From positions 1-55,122 of the forward strand of contig JAJECH010000047.1 in the NCBI GenBank assembly GCA_022822135.1: 55,122 nucleotides of DNA, written 5' to 3'. Below are positions 16,991 to 26,316 of the stretch, one piece after another. The position numbers and the translations under genes were made by a program. A model generated the notes under the pieces. It was not told where the DNA came from and did no database searches. It saw nothing but the letters and a program-made list of their open reading frames with translations. How positions within the stretch are numbered: position 1 is the first letter of the stretch; the number at the start of each line of letters is the position of its first letter. The DNA is from Pseudomonadales bacterium (GTDB lineage Bacteria > Pseudomonadota > Gammaproteobacteria > Pseudomonadales > Azotimanducaceae).

Positions 16991-17701
16991 TTAATCAGAC
17001 GACAGCGGTCGAAAACACTCGACAGCAATCTTTCCGCATTCCTCACTGACGACCGACCAGTCTGACCAGCGAGCAACTAATCCTTTATACAGACTTAGCT
17101 CGTCCCCTTCAAGATCGTACGGCATCGGATTAGCTAATTGAGCGCAGAGTTGCTGCAGAGCTGATTGACCACTTTCTTGTGGGTAAAGCGTGTCGAAGCG
17201 CGAAAGTGCGAGTTTTACTCTCTCGACGCTTAGACTCTCCGCTAAAGCGACGAAATCAACGTAATCCCGCGTGGCGTTTCGCCGTAAGATCAGAACACCC
17301 TGAATCCGCAGAATCTCGTCTCTCGTAGGGACGGCTAACTGTGTGCCATCGACATCAAGATACTCAATTTCCAATGGTTCGCTTCGAATCAACTGTCGAA
17401 TACCGGTTTCAATCCCATCGAGACTACCGAGAATTAATACGGGTCGGCGAACTCTCGCAGTGTTCCATCCTGCGATCGACTCCAACGACGTTAAGATGTC
17501 GTCAAATCGTTCACGCAAGTCAGGCACGACGTGAGCGTGATCGGTTGAGAAGCGATGTGAGGCGTGTATGGCGGCAGCCGACCCACCTACCATTACCGCG
17601 TCTGGAACAATCCTCTGCAACGTTGCGGCTGAAGAGAGGACTTTTTCCCAAGAGGGTCGTTCACTGAACATTCTTCCACCAAAAATGGTAGCGTTGTGCA
17701 T
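16991..17701 (-). CDS. Nucleotidyltransferase, AbiEii/AbiGii toxin-like family
   Basis: A 236-residue protein of the minimal nucleotidyltransferase group related to AbiEii toxins. The signature is VMVGGSAAAIHASHRFSTDHAHV (~36-58): the GG-S turn of the nucleotide-binding core followed by a D-H-x-H variant of the usual acidic pair. DLRERFDDIL and ARVRRPVLIL follow, then the RNATRDYVDF block (~140-149). Members are toxins of type IV-like modules or tRNA modifiers. The replacement of DxD by DHxH leaves the catalytic state uncertain. A possible later ATG is at 17671. It overlaps the 71-residue partner upstream by 41 bp, so the two are co-translated. Confidence 0.8.
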   Translation of the reverse strand: MHNATIFGGRMFSERPSWEKVLSSAATLQRIVPDAVMVGGSAAAIHASHRFSTDHAHVVPDLRERFDDILTSLESIAGWNTARVRRPVLILGSLDGIETGIRQLIRSEPLEIEYLDVDGTQLAVPTRDEILRIQGVLILRRNATRDYVDFVALAESLSVERVKLALSRFDTLYPQESGQSALQQLCAQLANPMPYDLEGDELSLYKGLVARWSDWSVVSEECGKIAVECFRPLSSD

Positions 17702-17876
17702 AAGGATTGGCGATATGTGCTTTACAGACCTTTCTTACCTTTTCTTTTAAGGAAGGGTTGCGTACGCACGCCTGTTGTAGCTCTACCCAGTCGGACCACC
17801 CACCTCTAGAAATGATGTCATCAATGGCGGGGAGACTGTAGTTGCTATGTGTTAAGTGACGGTGTTCCACAAGCAC
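17661..17876 (-). CDS. Small partner (probable antitoxin) of the AbiEii-like gene
   Basis: A 71-residue protein whose 3' end overlaps the nucleotidyltransferase start by 41 bp. It contains LPAIDDIISRGGWSDWVELQQA and KEKVRKVCKAH, a helical pattern of small genes that regularly precede this nucleotidyltransferase subgroup. An antitoxin role is inferred from gene order and size. A 9-bp inverted repeat 15 bp upstream of its start fits autoregulation. Confidence 0.6.
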   Translation of the reverse strand: MLVEHRHLTHSNYSLPAIDDIISRGGWSDWVELQQACVRNPSLKEKVRKVCKAHIANPYAQRYHFWWKNVQ

Positions 17877-17890
17877 TTATCCTCTACATA

Positions 17891-17914
17891 CGCTATTTCG
17901 TACGGGAAATAGCG
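17891..17914. promoter_or_regulatory. Inverted repeat upstream of the AbiEii-like operon (candidate operator)
   Basis: CGCTATTTC-GTACGG-GAAATAGCG: perfect 9-bp arms around a 6-bp spacer, centred ~26 bp before the start of the 71-residue gene (minus strand, 17876). Position and symmetry suit an operator bound by a dimeric antitoxin. There is no T tract, so it is not a terminator. Confidence 0.5.
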
Positions 17915-18462
17915 CCTTGCCACGTCTTAGTCCACTAAATACATCTCAAGTCTAAACGTGAATGTGCAACAAGCGATAGTCAATCGTGCAACGGACTCAG
18001 CACACTGTATCGGGTCCGCCGAACATGTGATTTGTGCTTTATACGCCTCCGCAAAGCGTGTTAGGTCCAGACGCAGCTACTCTGATCACATAGCCTGGTG
18101 CTGCGAAAAACAACGAAAGTAAATCAGTGTGCACATCTGCCTTCGATGCGTCCCCACTTATGAAACCAATTGAGTGAGATTTTGACGCTCAATCGCATGG
18201 CTCCCGCGGCCTTGACAGGCCATCGCCAATTGCATAGACGTATTTTTTCAAATAGGCAAAGAGTCGATGAATTAGACGAGTCGTTGAGTATTTCCTCTTT
18301 TTGCACCGTCCGCCAAGTAGGGTGAGTCAAACAAGGCATGCAGGACCATCGGCTCAGTGTGTATCGGCCTTGAAGTTCTTAAAATTCCCGCGCTTCCGCT
18401 CCCGTGCCCTACCTTTTGATTGGTGGTAGTCGCACGAACCCACGAGAATCAAGGAAAGACGC
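17915..18462. other. Gap of ~550 bp before acnA with a possible transposase remnant
   Basis: Contains the possible IS481-type fragment at 18124-18339 and the acnA leader. The acnA ribosome site AAGGAAAG lies at 18451-18458. No other gene or strong hairpin was found. Composition is mixed and reading frames are broken, as in decayed mobile DNA. Confidence 0.5.
18124..18339 (-). pseudogene. Possible IS481-type transposase N-terminal remnant
   Basis: The minus-strand frame contains WRWPVKAAGAMRLSVKIS followed by LNWFHKWGRIEG. This resembles the helix-turn-helix at the start of IS481 transposases (W-P-V-K-A-A ... Y-K-W-x-x-R-x-x-x-EG). The reading frame closes soon after, no DDE domain follows, and no terminal repeats are visible. 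The match is by eye and short, so the assignment is tentative. Confidence 0.3.
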
Positions 18463-21138
18463 GTGAGTGTTGACTCTTTTAAATGCCGTTCAACCCTCTT
18501 TGTAGATAACCGCGAGTACGAGTATTTTGACTTAACTCGTGCGGCGCAGAACGGTGCGGGTGACGTATCAAAAACACCAATATCGTTAAAGGTGCTGTTT
18601 GAGAACCTTCTGCGGTTTGAGGACGAGAACAGCGTAACTCAAAGTGACATCGTACAGCTAGGGAATTGGAGCGCGGACAGCGCAGACGCAGCTGAAATCG
18701 CCTATCGACCCGCGCGAGTTCTCATGCAGGACTTCACAGGCGTACCTGCGGTTGCCGATTTAGCCGCGATGCGAGGCGCAACGGTTGCGGCCGGTGCCGA
18801 TCCCGCATTAATCAACCCGCTAACTCCAGTAGACCTAGTAATCGATCACTCTGTAATGGTCGATCATTTTGGATCGTCCAACGCCTTTGCGGCAAATGTT
18901 GCAGCGGAAATGGGACGGAATGGTGAACGCTATCGGTTCCTCCGTTGGGGGCAACAAGCGTTCGATAACTTCCGGGTCGTACCGCCAGGTACCGGAATCT
19001 GTCACCAGGTCAATCTTGAGTATTTGGCAAAAGTGGTCTGGTCGAGAGAGGAAAACGGTAAGACAATCGCATATCCCGACACACTGGTCGGCACCGACAG
19101 TCACACGACCATGGTCAATGGTCTGGGTGTGCTCGGTTGGGGCGTCGGCGGCATCGAAGCCGAAGCAGCGATGTTGGGTCAACCCATTTCAATGCTCGTT
19201 CCTAAAGTGGTTGGTGTTCGGCTGACTGGGGAGCTCGCAGAAGGCGTAACGGCGACTGATTTGGTACTACGAGTCGTTGAGTTGCTACGTGCGCATGGCG
19301 TAGTTGGCAAATTCGTCGAGTTCTTTGGACCTTCGGTGAAGCATCTTTCATTAGCTGACCGAGCGACCATTGCGAACATGGCGCCGGAGTACGGTGCGAC
19401 CTGTGGGTTCTTCTCAGTCGATCAGGAGACCATCAAGTATTTGGAACTTTCGTCTCGACCTGCCGAAACCATCGCGCTCGTAGAAGCGTATGCGAAACAA
19501 CAGGGCATGTGGCTCGACGAAAGCAATGAGCCCGAGTTCTCAGAACTGCTGCATCTTGATCTATCAGAAGTCGAGCCCTCACTCGCTGGGCCGAAACGGC
19601 CGCAAGATCGCGTCTCTCTCGCCGGAATTCGTGAAGCGTTTGACGAAGCTGCTGGATCGAGTTCTTCCGATTCCGACGAAGGTGCTATTTCAGTTGAAGG
19701 CGAAGACTATTCACTGAAAAATGGCGACGTCGTTATTGCCGCGATTACATCGTGCACGAATACGTCAAATCCTGCAGTGATGCTTGCAGCAGGATTGGTA
19801 GCGAAGAATGCCCTCGACAAGGGATTACGGGTCAAGCCATGGGTTAAGACGTCGTTAGCGCCAGGATCCAAGGTCGTAACCGAATATCTTGAGGAGACCG
19901 GATTGCAGTCGGCTTTGGATCAAGTCGGCTTCAATTTAGTCGGATACGGTTGTACGACGTGCATCGGTAATTCCGGACCGTTACCAGAGCCGATCTCAAG
20001 CGCGATTGCCAAAGGGGATATGACTGTCTCTGCGGTCTTATCGGGAAATCGAAATTTTGAAGGCCGGGTACACCAGGAAGTACGCGCCAATTGGTTGGCA
20101 TCACCGCCTTTAGTCGTCGCGTTCGCCATCGCTGGAACGACAAGAATTGACCTGACGACTGAACCGCTCGGTCAGGACCGCGAAGGTAACGATGTCTTCC
20201 TTCGAGACATCTGGCCTAGCTCAGCGGCTGTGGACGAGGTTGTTGGTCGCGTGACCGCATCCATGTTCTCGCGCCAATACAGTGACGTTTTCACTGGTCC
20301 GGAAGCCTGGCGCGAAATCTCGGTTGACGAGTCCAGTACCTACGGATGGGAAGAGTCCACATACATCAAGCAACCGCCATTCTTCTCGGTGGGTGGCGAT
20401 CTGGACCAATCCATCGTCATCGATCAAGCCCGCGTTCTGGCGATCCTTGGGGATTCTGTGACAACCGACCACATATCACCGGCTGGCGCGATTCAACCTG
20501 CGAGTCCCGCCGGTGAGTACCTCCAACAAAATGGGGTGCAAGTCCTTGACTTCAACTCATACGGTTCTCGTCGAGGGAATCATGAAGTCATGATGCGCGG
20601 CACGTTTGCGAACATTCGAATCCGCAATGAGATGCTCTCTGATGTCGAAGGTGGGTATACGAAACATGCCCCTACGGGTGAGCAAGTCTCGATCTATGAC
20701 GCCGCCAATCGGTACGAACGCGAAGACACGCCTTTGGTCGTTTTTGCCGGGAAGGAGTATGGCACTGGTTCTAGCCGCGATTGGGCGGCCAAAGGTACGC
20801 GCTTACTCGGTGTAAAAGCCGTGATTGCGGAGAGTTTCGAACGCATTCACCGGTCAAATCTGGTCGGTATGGGTGTATTACCTTTGCTATTCATGGACGA
20901 TGAGTCACGTCAGGAGTTAAAACTCGATGGTTCGGAATTGGTCTCCATCGGTTTCGCGGATGGGCAGACGGAGATTACCCCACGACAGGAACTGAAAATG
21001 ATGATCACGCGTGCTGATGGCTCAACCGACGCACATCGTGTGCTGAGTTGCCTTGATACGGACAACGAAATTGAGTATTTCAAGTGTGGCGGCATCCTGC
21101 AATACGTACTGAACAACATCACTGGTGAGGCGGCTTGA
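18463..21138 (+). CDS. acnA: Aconitate hydratase A
   Basis: An 891-residue monomeric aconitase of the IRP1/AcnA class, interconverting citrate and isocitrate in the TCA cycle; the length equals that of E. coli AcnA. The three [4Fe-4S] ligands are visible: Cys in ITSCTNTSNP and the Cys pair in GCTTCIGNSGPL. Substrate-binding landmarks include GTDSHTTMVNGLG, VLSGNRNFEGR and EYGTGSSRDWAAKG in the C-terminal swivel domain. The GTG start at 18463 has AAGGAAAG 4-5 bases upstream. thrS follows after 27 bp, so the two probably share a transcript. Confidence 0.97.
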   Translation: MSVDSFKCRSTLFVDNREYEYFDLTRAAQNGAGDVSKTPISLKVLFENLLRFEDENSVTQSDIVQLGNWSADSADAAEIAYRPARVLMQDFTGVPAVADLAAMRGATVAAGADPALINPLTPVDLVIDHSVMVDHFGSSNAFAANVAAEMGRNGERYRFLRWGQQAFDNFRVVPPGTGICHQVNLEYLAKVVWSREENGKTIAYPDTLVGTDSHTTMVNGLGVLGWGVGGIEAEAAMLGQPISMLVPKVVGVRLTGELAEGVTATDLVLRVVELLRAHGVVGKFVEFFGPSVKHLSLADRATIANMAPEYGATCGFFSVDQETIKYLELSSRPAETIALVEAYAKQQGMWLDESNEPEFSELLHLDLSEVEPSLAGPKRPQDRVSLAGIREAFDEAAGSSSSDSDEGAISVEGEDYSLKNGDVVIAAITSCTNTSNPAVMLAAGLVAKNALDKGLRVKPWVKTSLAPGSKVVTEYLEETGLQSALDQVGFNLVGYGCTTCIGNSGPLPEPISSAIAKGDMTVSAVLSGNRNFEGRVHQEVRANWLASPPLVVAFAIAGTTRIDLTTEPLGQDREGNDVFLRDIWPSSAAVDEVVGRVTASMFSRQYSDVFTGPEAWREISVDESSTYGWEESTYIKQPPFFSVGGDLDQSIVIDQARVLAILGDSVTTDHISPAGAIQPASPAGEYLQQNGVQVLDFNSYGSRRGNHEVMMRGTFANIRIRNEMLSDVEGGYTKHAPTGEQVSIYDAANRYEREDTPLVVFAGKEYGTGSSRDWAAKGTRLLGVKAVIAESFERIHRSNLVGMGVLPLLFMDDESRQELKLDGSELVSIGFADGQTEITPRQELKMMITRADGSTDAHRVLSCLDTDNEIEYFKCGGILQYVLNNITGEAA

Positions 21139-21165
21139 CCGCAAAACTGCTTTAGGAGCGGACCC

Positions 21166-23004
21166 GTGCCTTTCGAACACTCCGGCGAAATCGACGTCTC
21201 AGGCGGCGATGAGCTGTATCGCATCCGTCATAGTTTGGCGCATGTACTCGCGCAAGCTGTACTTGAAATGCGTGAAGGTGCGACACTTGGGTTCGGACCT
21301 CCGATCCAAGATGGGTTCTATTACGACTTCGTCCTGCCGGAACCGATCACGGAAGCCGACTTTCCGGATCTAGAACGACGTATGCGTCGAATTCTGAAGA
21401 AGGGGCAGCGGTTCTATCAAGAGGAACTTCCGAAAGCGGAAGCGCTCCTTCGCATCGATGAAATGGGGGAGCCTTACAAGCGGGAATACGCCGAGGAACT
21501 ATGTGAGAAAAACGGGCTCGAGTCGCTCTCGTTTTACCGCAACGGCCCATTCTTGGACATGTGCGAAGGTCCGCATGTTGACACTGCCAAAGACATCCCG
21601 CGGGACGCTTTCAAGATAAGAAGTGTCGCAGGTGCGTATTGGCGTGGAGATTCCCGCAATACGATGATGACTCGTATCTATGCGTGGGCGTTCGAGGATA
21701 AAGCCACTTTGGATGCGCACGTCGAGGCATACGAACTCGCCCAGGAAAGAGACCACAAAAAACTAGGACGAGAACTTGGGATTTACGCGATCGACAACGA
21801 AATCGGTCGTGGTTTGCCGTTGTGGCTCCCTAATGGCACCATCATTCGAGACGAGCTTGAAAAACTTGCTCGTGAGTTGGAGTTCATGGACGGCTATCAA
21901 CGCGTTGCAACGCCGCACATCGCAAAGCAAGATCTTTTCTATCGGACGGGTCATCTGCCGTATTACGCGGACGATATGTATCCGCCGATCGAAGTGCTTG
22001 AGCAGACGGAACATGGTGAATCCGTAAAGGAAGCCTACGTGCTCAAACCGATGAACTGTCCGCATCACCACAAAATTTTCGATTCGTCGCTTCGAAGCTA
22101 TCGCGAACTGCCTGTACGCCTCGCCGAGTACGGCCACGTCTACCGCTTTGAGGATTCCGGTGCCGTTGGTGGTCTACTTCGGGTTAGAGGTATGTGCATG
22201 AACGACGCACATATTTACTGCGCGGAAGATCAGATCGCCGAAGAGTTTCGAAACGTGATCGCACTGTACGATCGTGCGTATTCCATCCTCGGACTGAAAA
22301 ACTACACGCTGCGCCTTAGTTGCTGGGATCCGGAAGATCCGCAGGGTAAAAACAAATACGTCGACGAGCCCGAGGCTTGGGAATCGTCGCAGGATGTTCT
22401 GCGAAATATCCTGAATGAACTTGAGCTAGACTACGTCGAAGCCAAAGGTGAAGCGGCGTTTTACGGACCCAAGATTGATGTGCAATTCCCGACTGTGACC
22501 GGACGGGAAGAGTCGTTGAGTACGGTTCAGCTCGATTTTGCCATTCCGAAGCGGCTGGATTTGAAGTACATCGGTCCCGATGGCGAAGAGCATGTTCCGT
22601 ATTGCATTCATCGCGCGCCGTTTTCAACCCACGAACGTTTCGTCGCCTTTTTGATCGAACACTTTGGTGGAGCCTTTCCGACTTGGCTTGCACCAGTGCA
22701 GGTTCAAGTACTTACCGTATCAGAACAATTCGATGAGTATGCGCAAAGGATCATTAATGAACTTCGCTCGGAATTTGTCCGCGCAGAACTAGGTTCAAGC
22801 AGTGATACGGTGTCGAAAAAAATCCGTGAAGGTACAACCCGGAAGATTCCGAACCTGCTGATAGTCGGTGAGCGTGAAGCCGCGTCAAACGAAGTTACGT
22901 TACGACGCTACGGTGTGCGCGAACAGACTACGATGCCACTCGCGACGTTTAAAGAGAAATTGCGCGAGACCATCGATTCTCGCGCACTCGAATTCGTCCT
23001 TTAG
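21166..23004 (+). CDS. thrS: Threonyl-tRNA synthetase lacking the TGS domain
   Basis: Charges tRNA-Thr. 612 residues, GTG start at 21166 with AGGAG ~8 bases upstream. The usual N-terminal TGS (ubiquitin-like) domain of ~60 residues is absent: the protein opens almost directly in the editing domain, with His22 and His26 (RHSLAH) and Cys133/His137 (MCEGPHVD). Catalytic zinc ligands are Cys298 (MNCPHH), His349 (NDAHIYC) and His482 (YCIHRAP). The anticodon-binding domain occupies ~510-612. Only 27 bp separate it from acnA, so no TGS domain is hidden upstream. Its stop overlaps the convergent prc stop (TTAG). Confidence 0.95.
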   Translation: MPFEHSGEIDVSGGDELYRIRHSLAHVLAQAVLEMREGATLGFGPPIQDGFYYDFVLPEPITEADFPDLERRMRRILKKGQRFYQEELPKAEALLRIDEMGEPYKREYAEELCEKNGLESLSFYRNGPFLDMCEGPHVDTAKDIPRDAFKIRSVAGAYWRGDSRNTMMTRIYAWAFEDKATLDAHVEAYELAQERDHKKLGRELGIYAIDNEIGRGLPLWLPNGTIIRDELEKLARELEFMDGYQRVATPHIAKQDLFYRTGHLPYYADDMYPPIEVLEQTEHGESVKEAYVLKPMNCPHHHKIFDSSLRSYRELPVRLAEYGHVYRFEDSGAVGGLLRVRGMCMNDAHIYCAEDQIAEEFRNVIALYDRAYSILGLKNYTLRLSCWDPEDPQGKNKYVDEPEAWESSQDVLRNILNELELDYVEAKGEAAFYGPKIDVQFPTVTGREESLSTVQLDFAIPKRLDLKYIGPDGEEHVPYCIHRAPFSTHERFVAFLIEHFGGAFPTWLAPVQVQVLTVSEQFDEYAQRIINELRSEFVRAELGSSSDTVSKKIREGTTRKIPNLLIVGEREAASNEVTLRRYGVREQTTMPLATFKEKLRETIDSRALEFVL

Positions 23005-25103
23005 TTCTCTAGCGCGGCTGCGGTAGTACTCTCACGATAAGCTAACGTTGGACTGATGTTGATGTAGTCCAGGAGAATTCGGCCTGACTCTTCAACCATG
23101 CCATCGACTTCCTCAGCGCGCTTTCTTGGCAGCTCACCCATGATCGTGTCAAGTTCCTCGATGGTTGGCGCAGTTTCCTCGCCTAGCGCCATCAAGTAGT
23201 CATTCTCTGTCTTTAATCGCCAAGCTGCACTCTCTGCTCGACGCGCCCGTCTTTCATCTTCATTGAGAGAAACGTGCGTGATGCTTCGATTGAAATCAAT
23301 GCGTTCTGCAAAGCGTCGGTAGTAATCGAAATGAGGATCATCTTTCGTTCGCTCCTCGTGTTTTTGGGTCAAGGTAGCGATCACGCTATCGACATCCGCG
23401 ATAACTTCGTACTCGGCTGGTTCGATGACGTCAAGTTCAAGAGCGTTCTGGTACGAACTTTCTCCCACGGCCTCTGAATCGATGAGTTCAGGAAATTCAA
23501 TATCGGGTTTCACGCCGCTATGCTGGGTAGTTTTCCCTGTTATGCGGTAGTACTTGCCTTGCGTGATCTTCAGTTGACCATGGTTCAACGCGAGGATCGA
23601 TTGAATCGATCCTTTACCGTACGTTCGCGTACCGAGTACCAGACCTCGACCGTAATCTTGAATCGCACCAGCGAATATTTCGGATGCGGATGCGGAACTC
23701 CGGTTGACCAGGACTGCTAACGGACCGTCGTAGGCAATGTTCGGATCTTCATCTTTCATCGCTTGTTGACGGCGACTAAGACCCTTGACGAGCACCGTAG
23801 GTCCTGTCTCGATGAACAAACCGACGAGTTTGTGGGCTTCGGGAAGCGACCCACCACCGTTGTTACGGAGATCCAAGACCAAGCCGTCAATGTTCTCTTC
23901 TTTGAGCTCGCCGATCAACTTTTCGACGTCTCGAGTTGCGCTGCGATAGTTTTCCTCACCGCGTTGTTCGCCAGCGAGATCGGCATACATCTTGGGTAAC
24001 TCGATGACGCCAATCTTGCGTTCGATTCCGTCATAATCGAGCGAAAACACTTTCTTCTTTGCAGCAGTTTCTTCGAGTTTCACCTTGTCGCGCGTAATGG
24101 CGATGATCTTGGATGCACCACCCGAACTCACAGGTTCCAGAACCTCCAATCTGACGACCGTCCCTCTTGGCCCACGGATTAGATCGACGACATCTTGAAT
24201 TCGTCGTCCGACCACGTCGATCATGGGACCATCGGGATCTTGACCAACTGCGACGATTCGATCCGCTGCGTTGAGTTCGCCATCCAGTTCGGCCGGGCCG
24301 CCTTTTACGAGGCTTATCACTTTGACATATTCGTCCTCTGTACCAAGTAGCGCACCAATACCTTCAAGGGACATGCGCATGGACATGTGAAAGTCCTCTG
24401 CGTCACGTGGCGAGAAATAAACCGTGTGTGGGTCGTAGATGTAAGTGAACGAATTGATGTAGTCTGCGAACGCTTCCTCGGATGTGAACTGGCGATTCTG
24501 GTTGCGACGATTGGTGTAACGCTTCGTGAGTAGATCGAGAATCTCGTCCGGCTCACGCTTATTGAGTCGCATATGGATGATGGCGTCAGTTAGGTTGTGC
24601 TCCCAGCGTAGGTCTGCGTCGGCTTCATCCTTCGGCCATGCAAGATCATCTGGATCCAACGGCAGTTGCACGCTGGATGCTAGGTCGAAAGAAGTGATGC
24701 CGGGTTCAAGCCGCTTGAGAATCCATTCGTAGCGGGCGTCACGACGCGATTGCAGTCGGTTGATCATCTTGAACGCTAGTTCGAGACGGCCTCGCTTGAG
24801 TGCATCGTCGAATTCGTATCTAAACGTCTCGAACTCTTCGATATCACCGGCGAGATAAAACTGCTTGCGGCGGTCGAGAACTTCCAGATAACGATCGAAT
24901 ATTTGTGAAGACGCGTCGTCGTTCAACGGCGCGTTTCGAATTAGGTGGTTGCTCCTTACTTGGTCGACTATGAAGCGAGCAGCTCGTGGATGAACGGTTA
25001 ACGGCTCAAGCGTGGGTAGGAATGTTGCTTCACTCTCTGCAACCAGTGAACTGGTGACTGAGAGAATGCAGATTCCAGCCAGTATTCGGATTAAGTGAGG
25101 CAA
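23001..25103 (-). CDS. prc: Tail-specific (carboxy-terminal processing) protease Prc
   Basis: A 700-residue periplasmic S41 protease that degrades substrates from the C-terminus, including tagged proteins and peptidoglycan hydrolases. It has a signal peptide (IRILAGICILSVTSSLVAES) from a TTG at 25103, an N-terminal helical domain with PHTVYFSPRDAEDF, a PDZ domain (~240-330: GIGALLGTED, IVAVGQDPDGP), and the catalytic core with nucleophile Ser in NRSSASASEIF and Lys in YGKGSIQS. The DUF3340-like C-terminal domain (~540-680) is present. Length is close to E. coli Prc (682). It is convergent with thrS; lepB lies 82 bp upstream on the same strand. Confidence 0.95.
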   Translation of the reverse strand: MPHLIRILAGICILSVTSSLVAESEATFLPTLEPLTVHPRAARFIVDQVRSNHLIRNAPLNDDASSQIFDRYLEVLDRRKQFYLAGDIEEFETFRYEFDDALKRGRLELAFKMINRLQSRRDARYEWILKRLEPGITSFDLASSVQLPLDPDDLAWPKDEADADLRWEHNLTDAIIHMRLNKREPDEILDLLTKRYTNRRNQNRQFTSEEAFADYINSFTYIYDPHTVYFSPRDAEDFHMSMRMSLEGIGALLGTEDEYVKVISLVKGGPAELDGELNAADRIVAVGQDPDGPMIDVVGRRIQDVVDLIRGPRGTVVRLEVLEPVSSGGASKIIAITRDKVKLEETAAKKKVFSLDYDGIERKIGVIELPKMYADLAGEQRGEENYRSATRDVEKLIGELKEENIDGLVLDLRNNGGGSLPEAHKLVGLFIETGPTVLVKGLSRRQQAMKDEDPNIAYDGPLAVLVNRSSASASEIFAGAIQDYGRGLVLGTRTYGKGSIQSILALNHGQLKITQGKYYRITGKTTQHSGVKPDIEFPELIDSEAVGESSYQNALELDVIEPAEYEVIADVDSVIATLTQKHEERTKDDPHFDYYRRFAERIDFNRSITHVSLNEDERRARRAESAAWRLKTENDYLMALGEETAPTIEELDTIMGELPRKRAEEVDGMVEESGRILLDYINISPTLAYRESTTAAALEN

Positions 25104-25185
25104 AGAAACGTCCTAATCATTTAACTCTGCGGCAGGTTAGACCGCTGCCGTCATCAAAATGTTACAGATTCTTAAGCGAGAGGTA

Positions 25186-25914
25186 TCACTCTAGGTCAGT
25201 AAAGAACCGACTCGGTCGCGGCATGTAGTACTTACTTGTGTCCACAGAGAAGGCGATTGCGTAAGCGCGACCGAGTATGCGGTCACGTTCAAGAAAGCCG
25301 AACTCCCTCGAATCCTTGCTGTTATCACGATTGTCGCCCATGACAAAGAACGAGTCTGAGGGTACTTCAATGGGTCCGAATGAGCGAGTCATTGGATTGC
25401 CGCGTCGTCGCGACTCCATGATGATTCTGGTGCTGCCAAGCACGGTTTCCTCAAGTAGCCGATGGGTCCTCAGGCTCCGTTGATGGAGTTGTGATGACAG
25501 TTGATTCGCAAGGTCTCCCTCGACTTGCCGATAGGTGGCTCGCTCGCCATTGATGATTAGGCGATTGTTCCTCATTTCGACGACGTCGCCGGGTACGGCG
25601 ATCAGACGTTTGACATAGACCTCATCGTCACGCGGATTGGGAAAGGTGATGACGTCACCACGGTCGGGATCACTCCATTGATGAATACGCGTAAGCGTGA
25701 ACGGGACGCGTAAGTCGTAGCTGATCTTGTCAACAACAATTCGGTCCCCAACCATGATGTTGGGTTCCATGCTGCCAGAAGGTACCTGATTCCAGTCCGC
25801 GATGACCGAGCGAAACAGGATCATCGCGATGACGAAGTAGACGAAACCTCGCCACTCTCGCCAAAACCGTGTCAGTCGACTGACACGACCGTCAGTCTGC
25901 TTGGATTCTGTCAT
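25186..25914 (-). CDS. lepB: Signal peptidase I
   Basis: A 242-residue leader peptidase that removes Sec and Tat signal peptides at the outer face of the inner membrane. Catalytic Ser48 lies in VPSGSMEPN and Lys102 in VYVKRLIAVPGD. The C-terminal box GDNRDNSKDSREFG is intact. Only one N-terminal transmembrane segment (~23-40) is seen, where E. coli LepB has two; single-span forms are common. Unusually it is not linked to lepA, rnc or era: it lies between prc and a DUF1244 gene, 15 bp from the latter on the same strand. Confidence 0.95.
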   Translation of the reverse strand: MTESKQTDGRVSRLTRFWREWRGFVYFVIAMILFRSVIADWNQVPSGSMEPNIMVGDRIVVDKISYDLRVPFTLTRIHQWSDPDRGDVITFPNPRDDEVYVKRLIAVPGDVVEMRNNRLIINGERATYRQVEGDLANQLSSQLHQRSLRTHRLLEETVLGSTRIIMESRRRGNPMTRSFGPIEVPSDSFFVMGDNRDNSKDSREFGFLERDRILGRAYAIAFSVDTSKYYMPRPSRFFTDLE

Positions 25915-25929
25915 ATGCCGGAGCCGGAG

Positions 25930-26220
25930 TTAGTGATGATCCGAGGATTGTTGCATTTTTGCGAGTTGCTCCGGCGTTGCCTCGAGTTGAAACTTCTCTT
26001 TCCACTCGGCGTACGGCATGCCGTAAACGCGTTCACGTGCAGCCTCGTAGACGATATTCTCTCCTGCCTCTTCGGCAGCCGCTACATACCACTTGGCGAG
26101 GCAGTTTCGGCAGAATCCTGCGAGATTCATCAGCTCAATATTCTGGACCTCTTTATGCTCATCTAAGTGGTCGAGTAGTCGCCGAAATACAGCGGCTTCT
26201 AGAGATTCGGAGGTTGCCAT
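25930..26220 (-). CDS. DUF1244 family protein
   Basis: 96 residues from the ATG at 26220 (a TTG three codons earlier is possible). It carries the core of the family: LMNLAGFCRNCLAKWY with two Cys and YGMPYAEWKEKFQ. The CxxC-like pair suggests a metal or redox role, but the function of DUF1244 is not established. It is widespread in gammaproteobacteria and alphaproteobacteria. It lies directly upstream of lepB with a 15-bp gap and is likely co-transcribed with it. Confidence 0.88.
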   Translation of the reverse strand: MATSESLEAAVFRRLLDHLDEHKEVQNIELMNLAGFCRNCLAKWYVAAAEEAGENIVYEAARERVYGMPYAEWKEKFQLEATPEQLAKMQQSSDHH

Positions 26221-26316
26221 TTGGGTCAATTTAGGTAAGTTGCACGCGAATCGGGATTATAAAAACGGGGTCGTAGGACGGTGTTTAGTTAGACCAGCTC
26301 TTGGAGGGTTTTGTTC

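Noticed and set aside
22316-22693. 125-codon ORF antisense to thrS
   Set aside because: Mirrors the codon pattern of thrS, with no family similarity or ribosome site.
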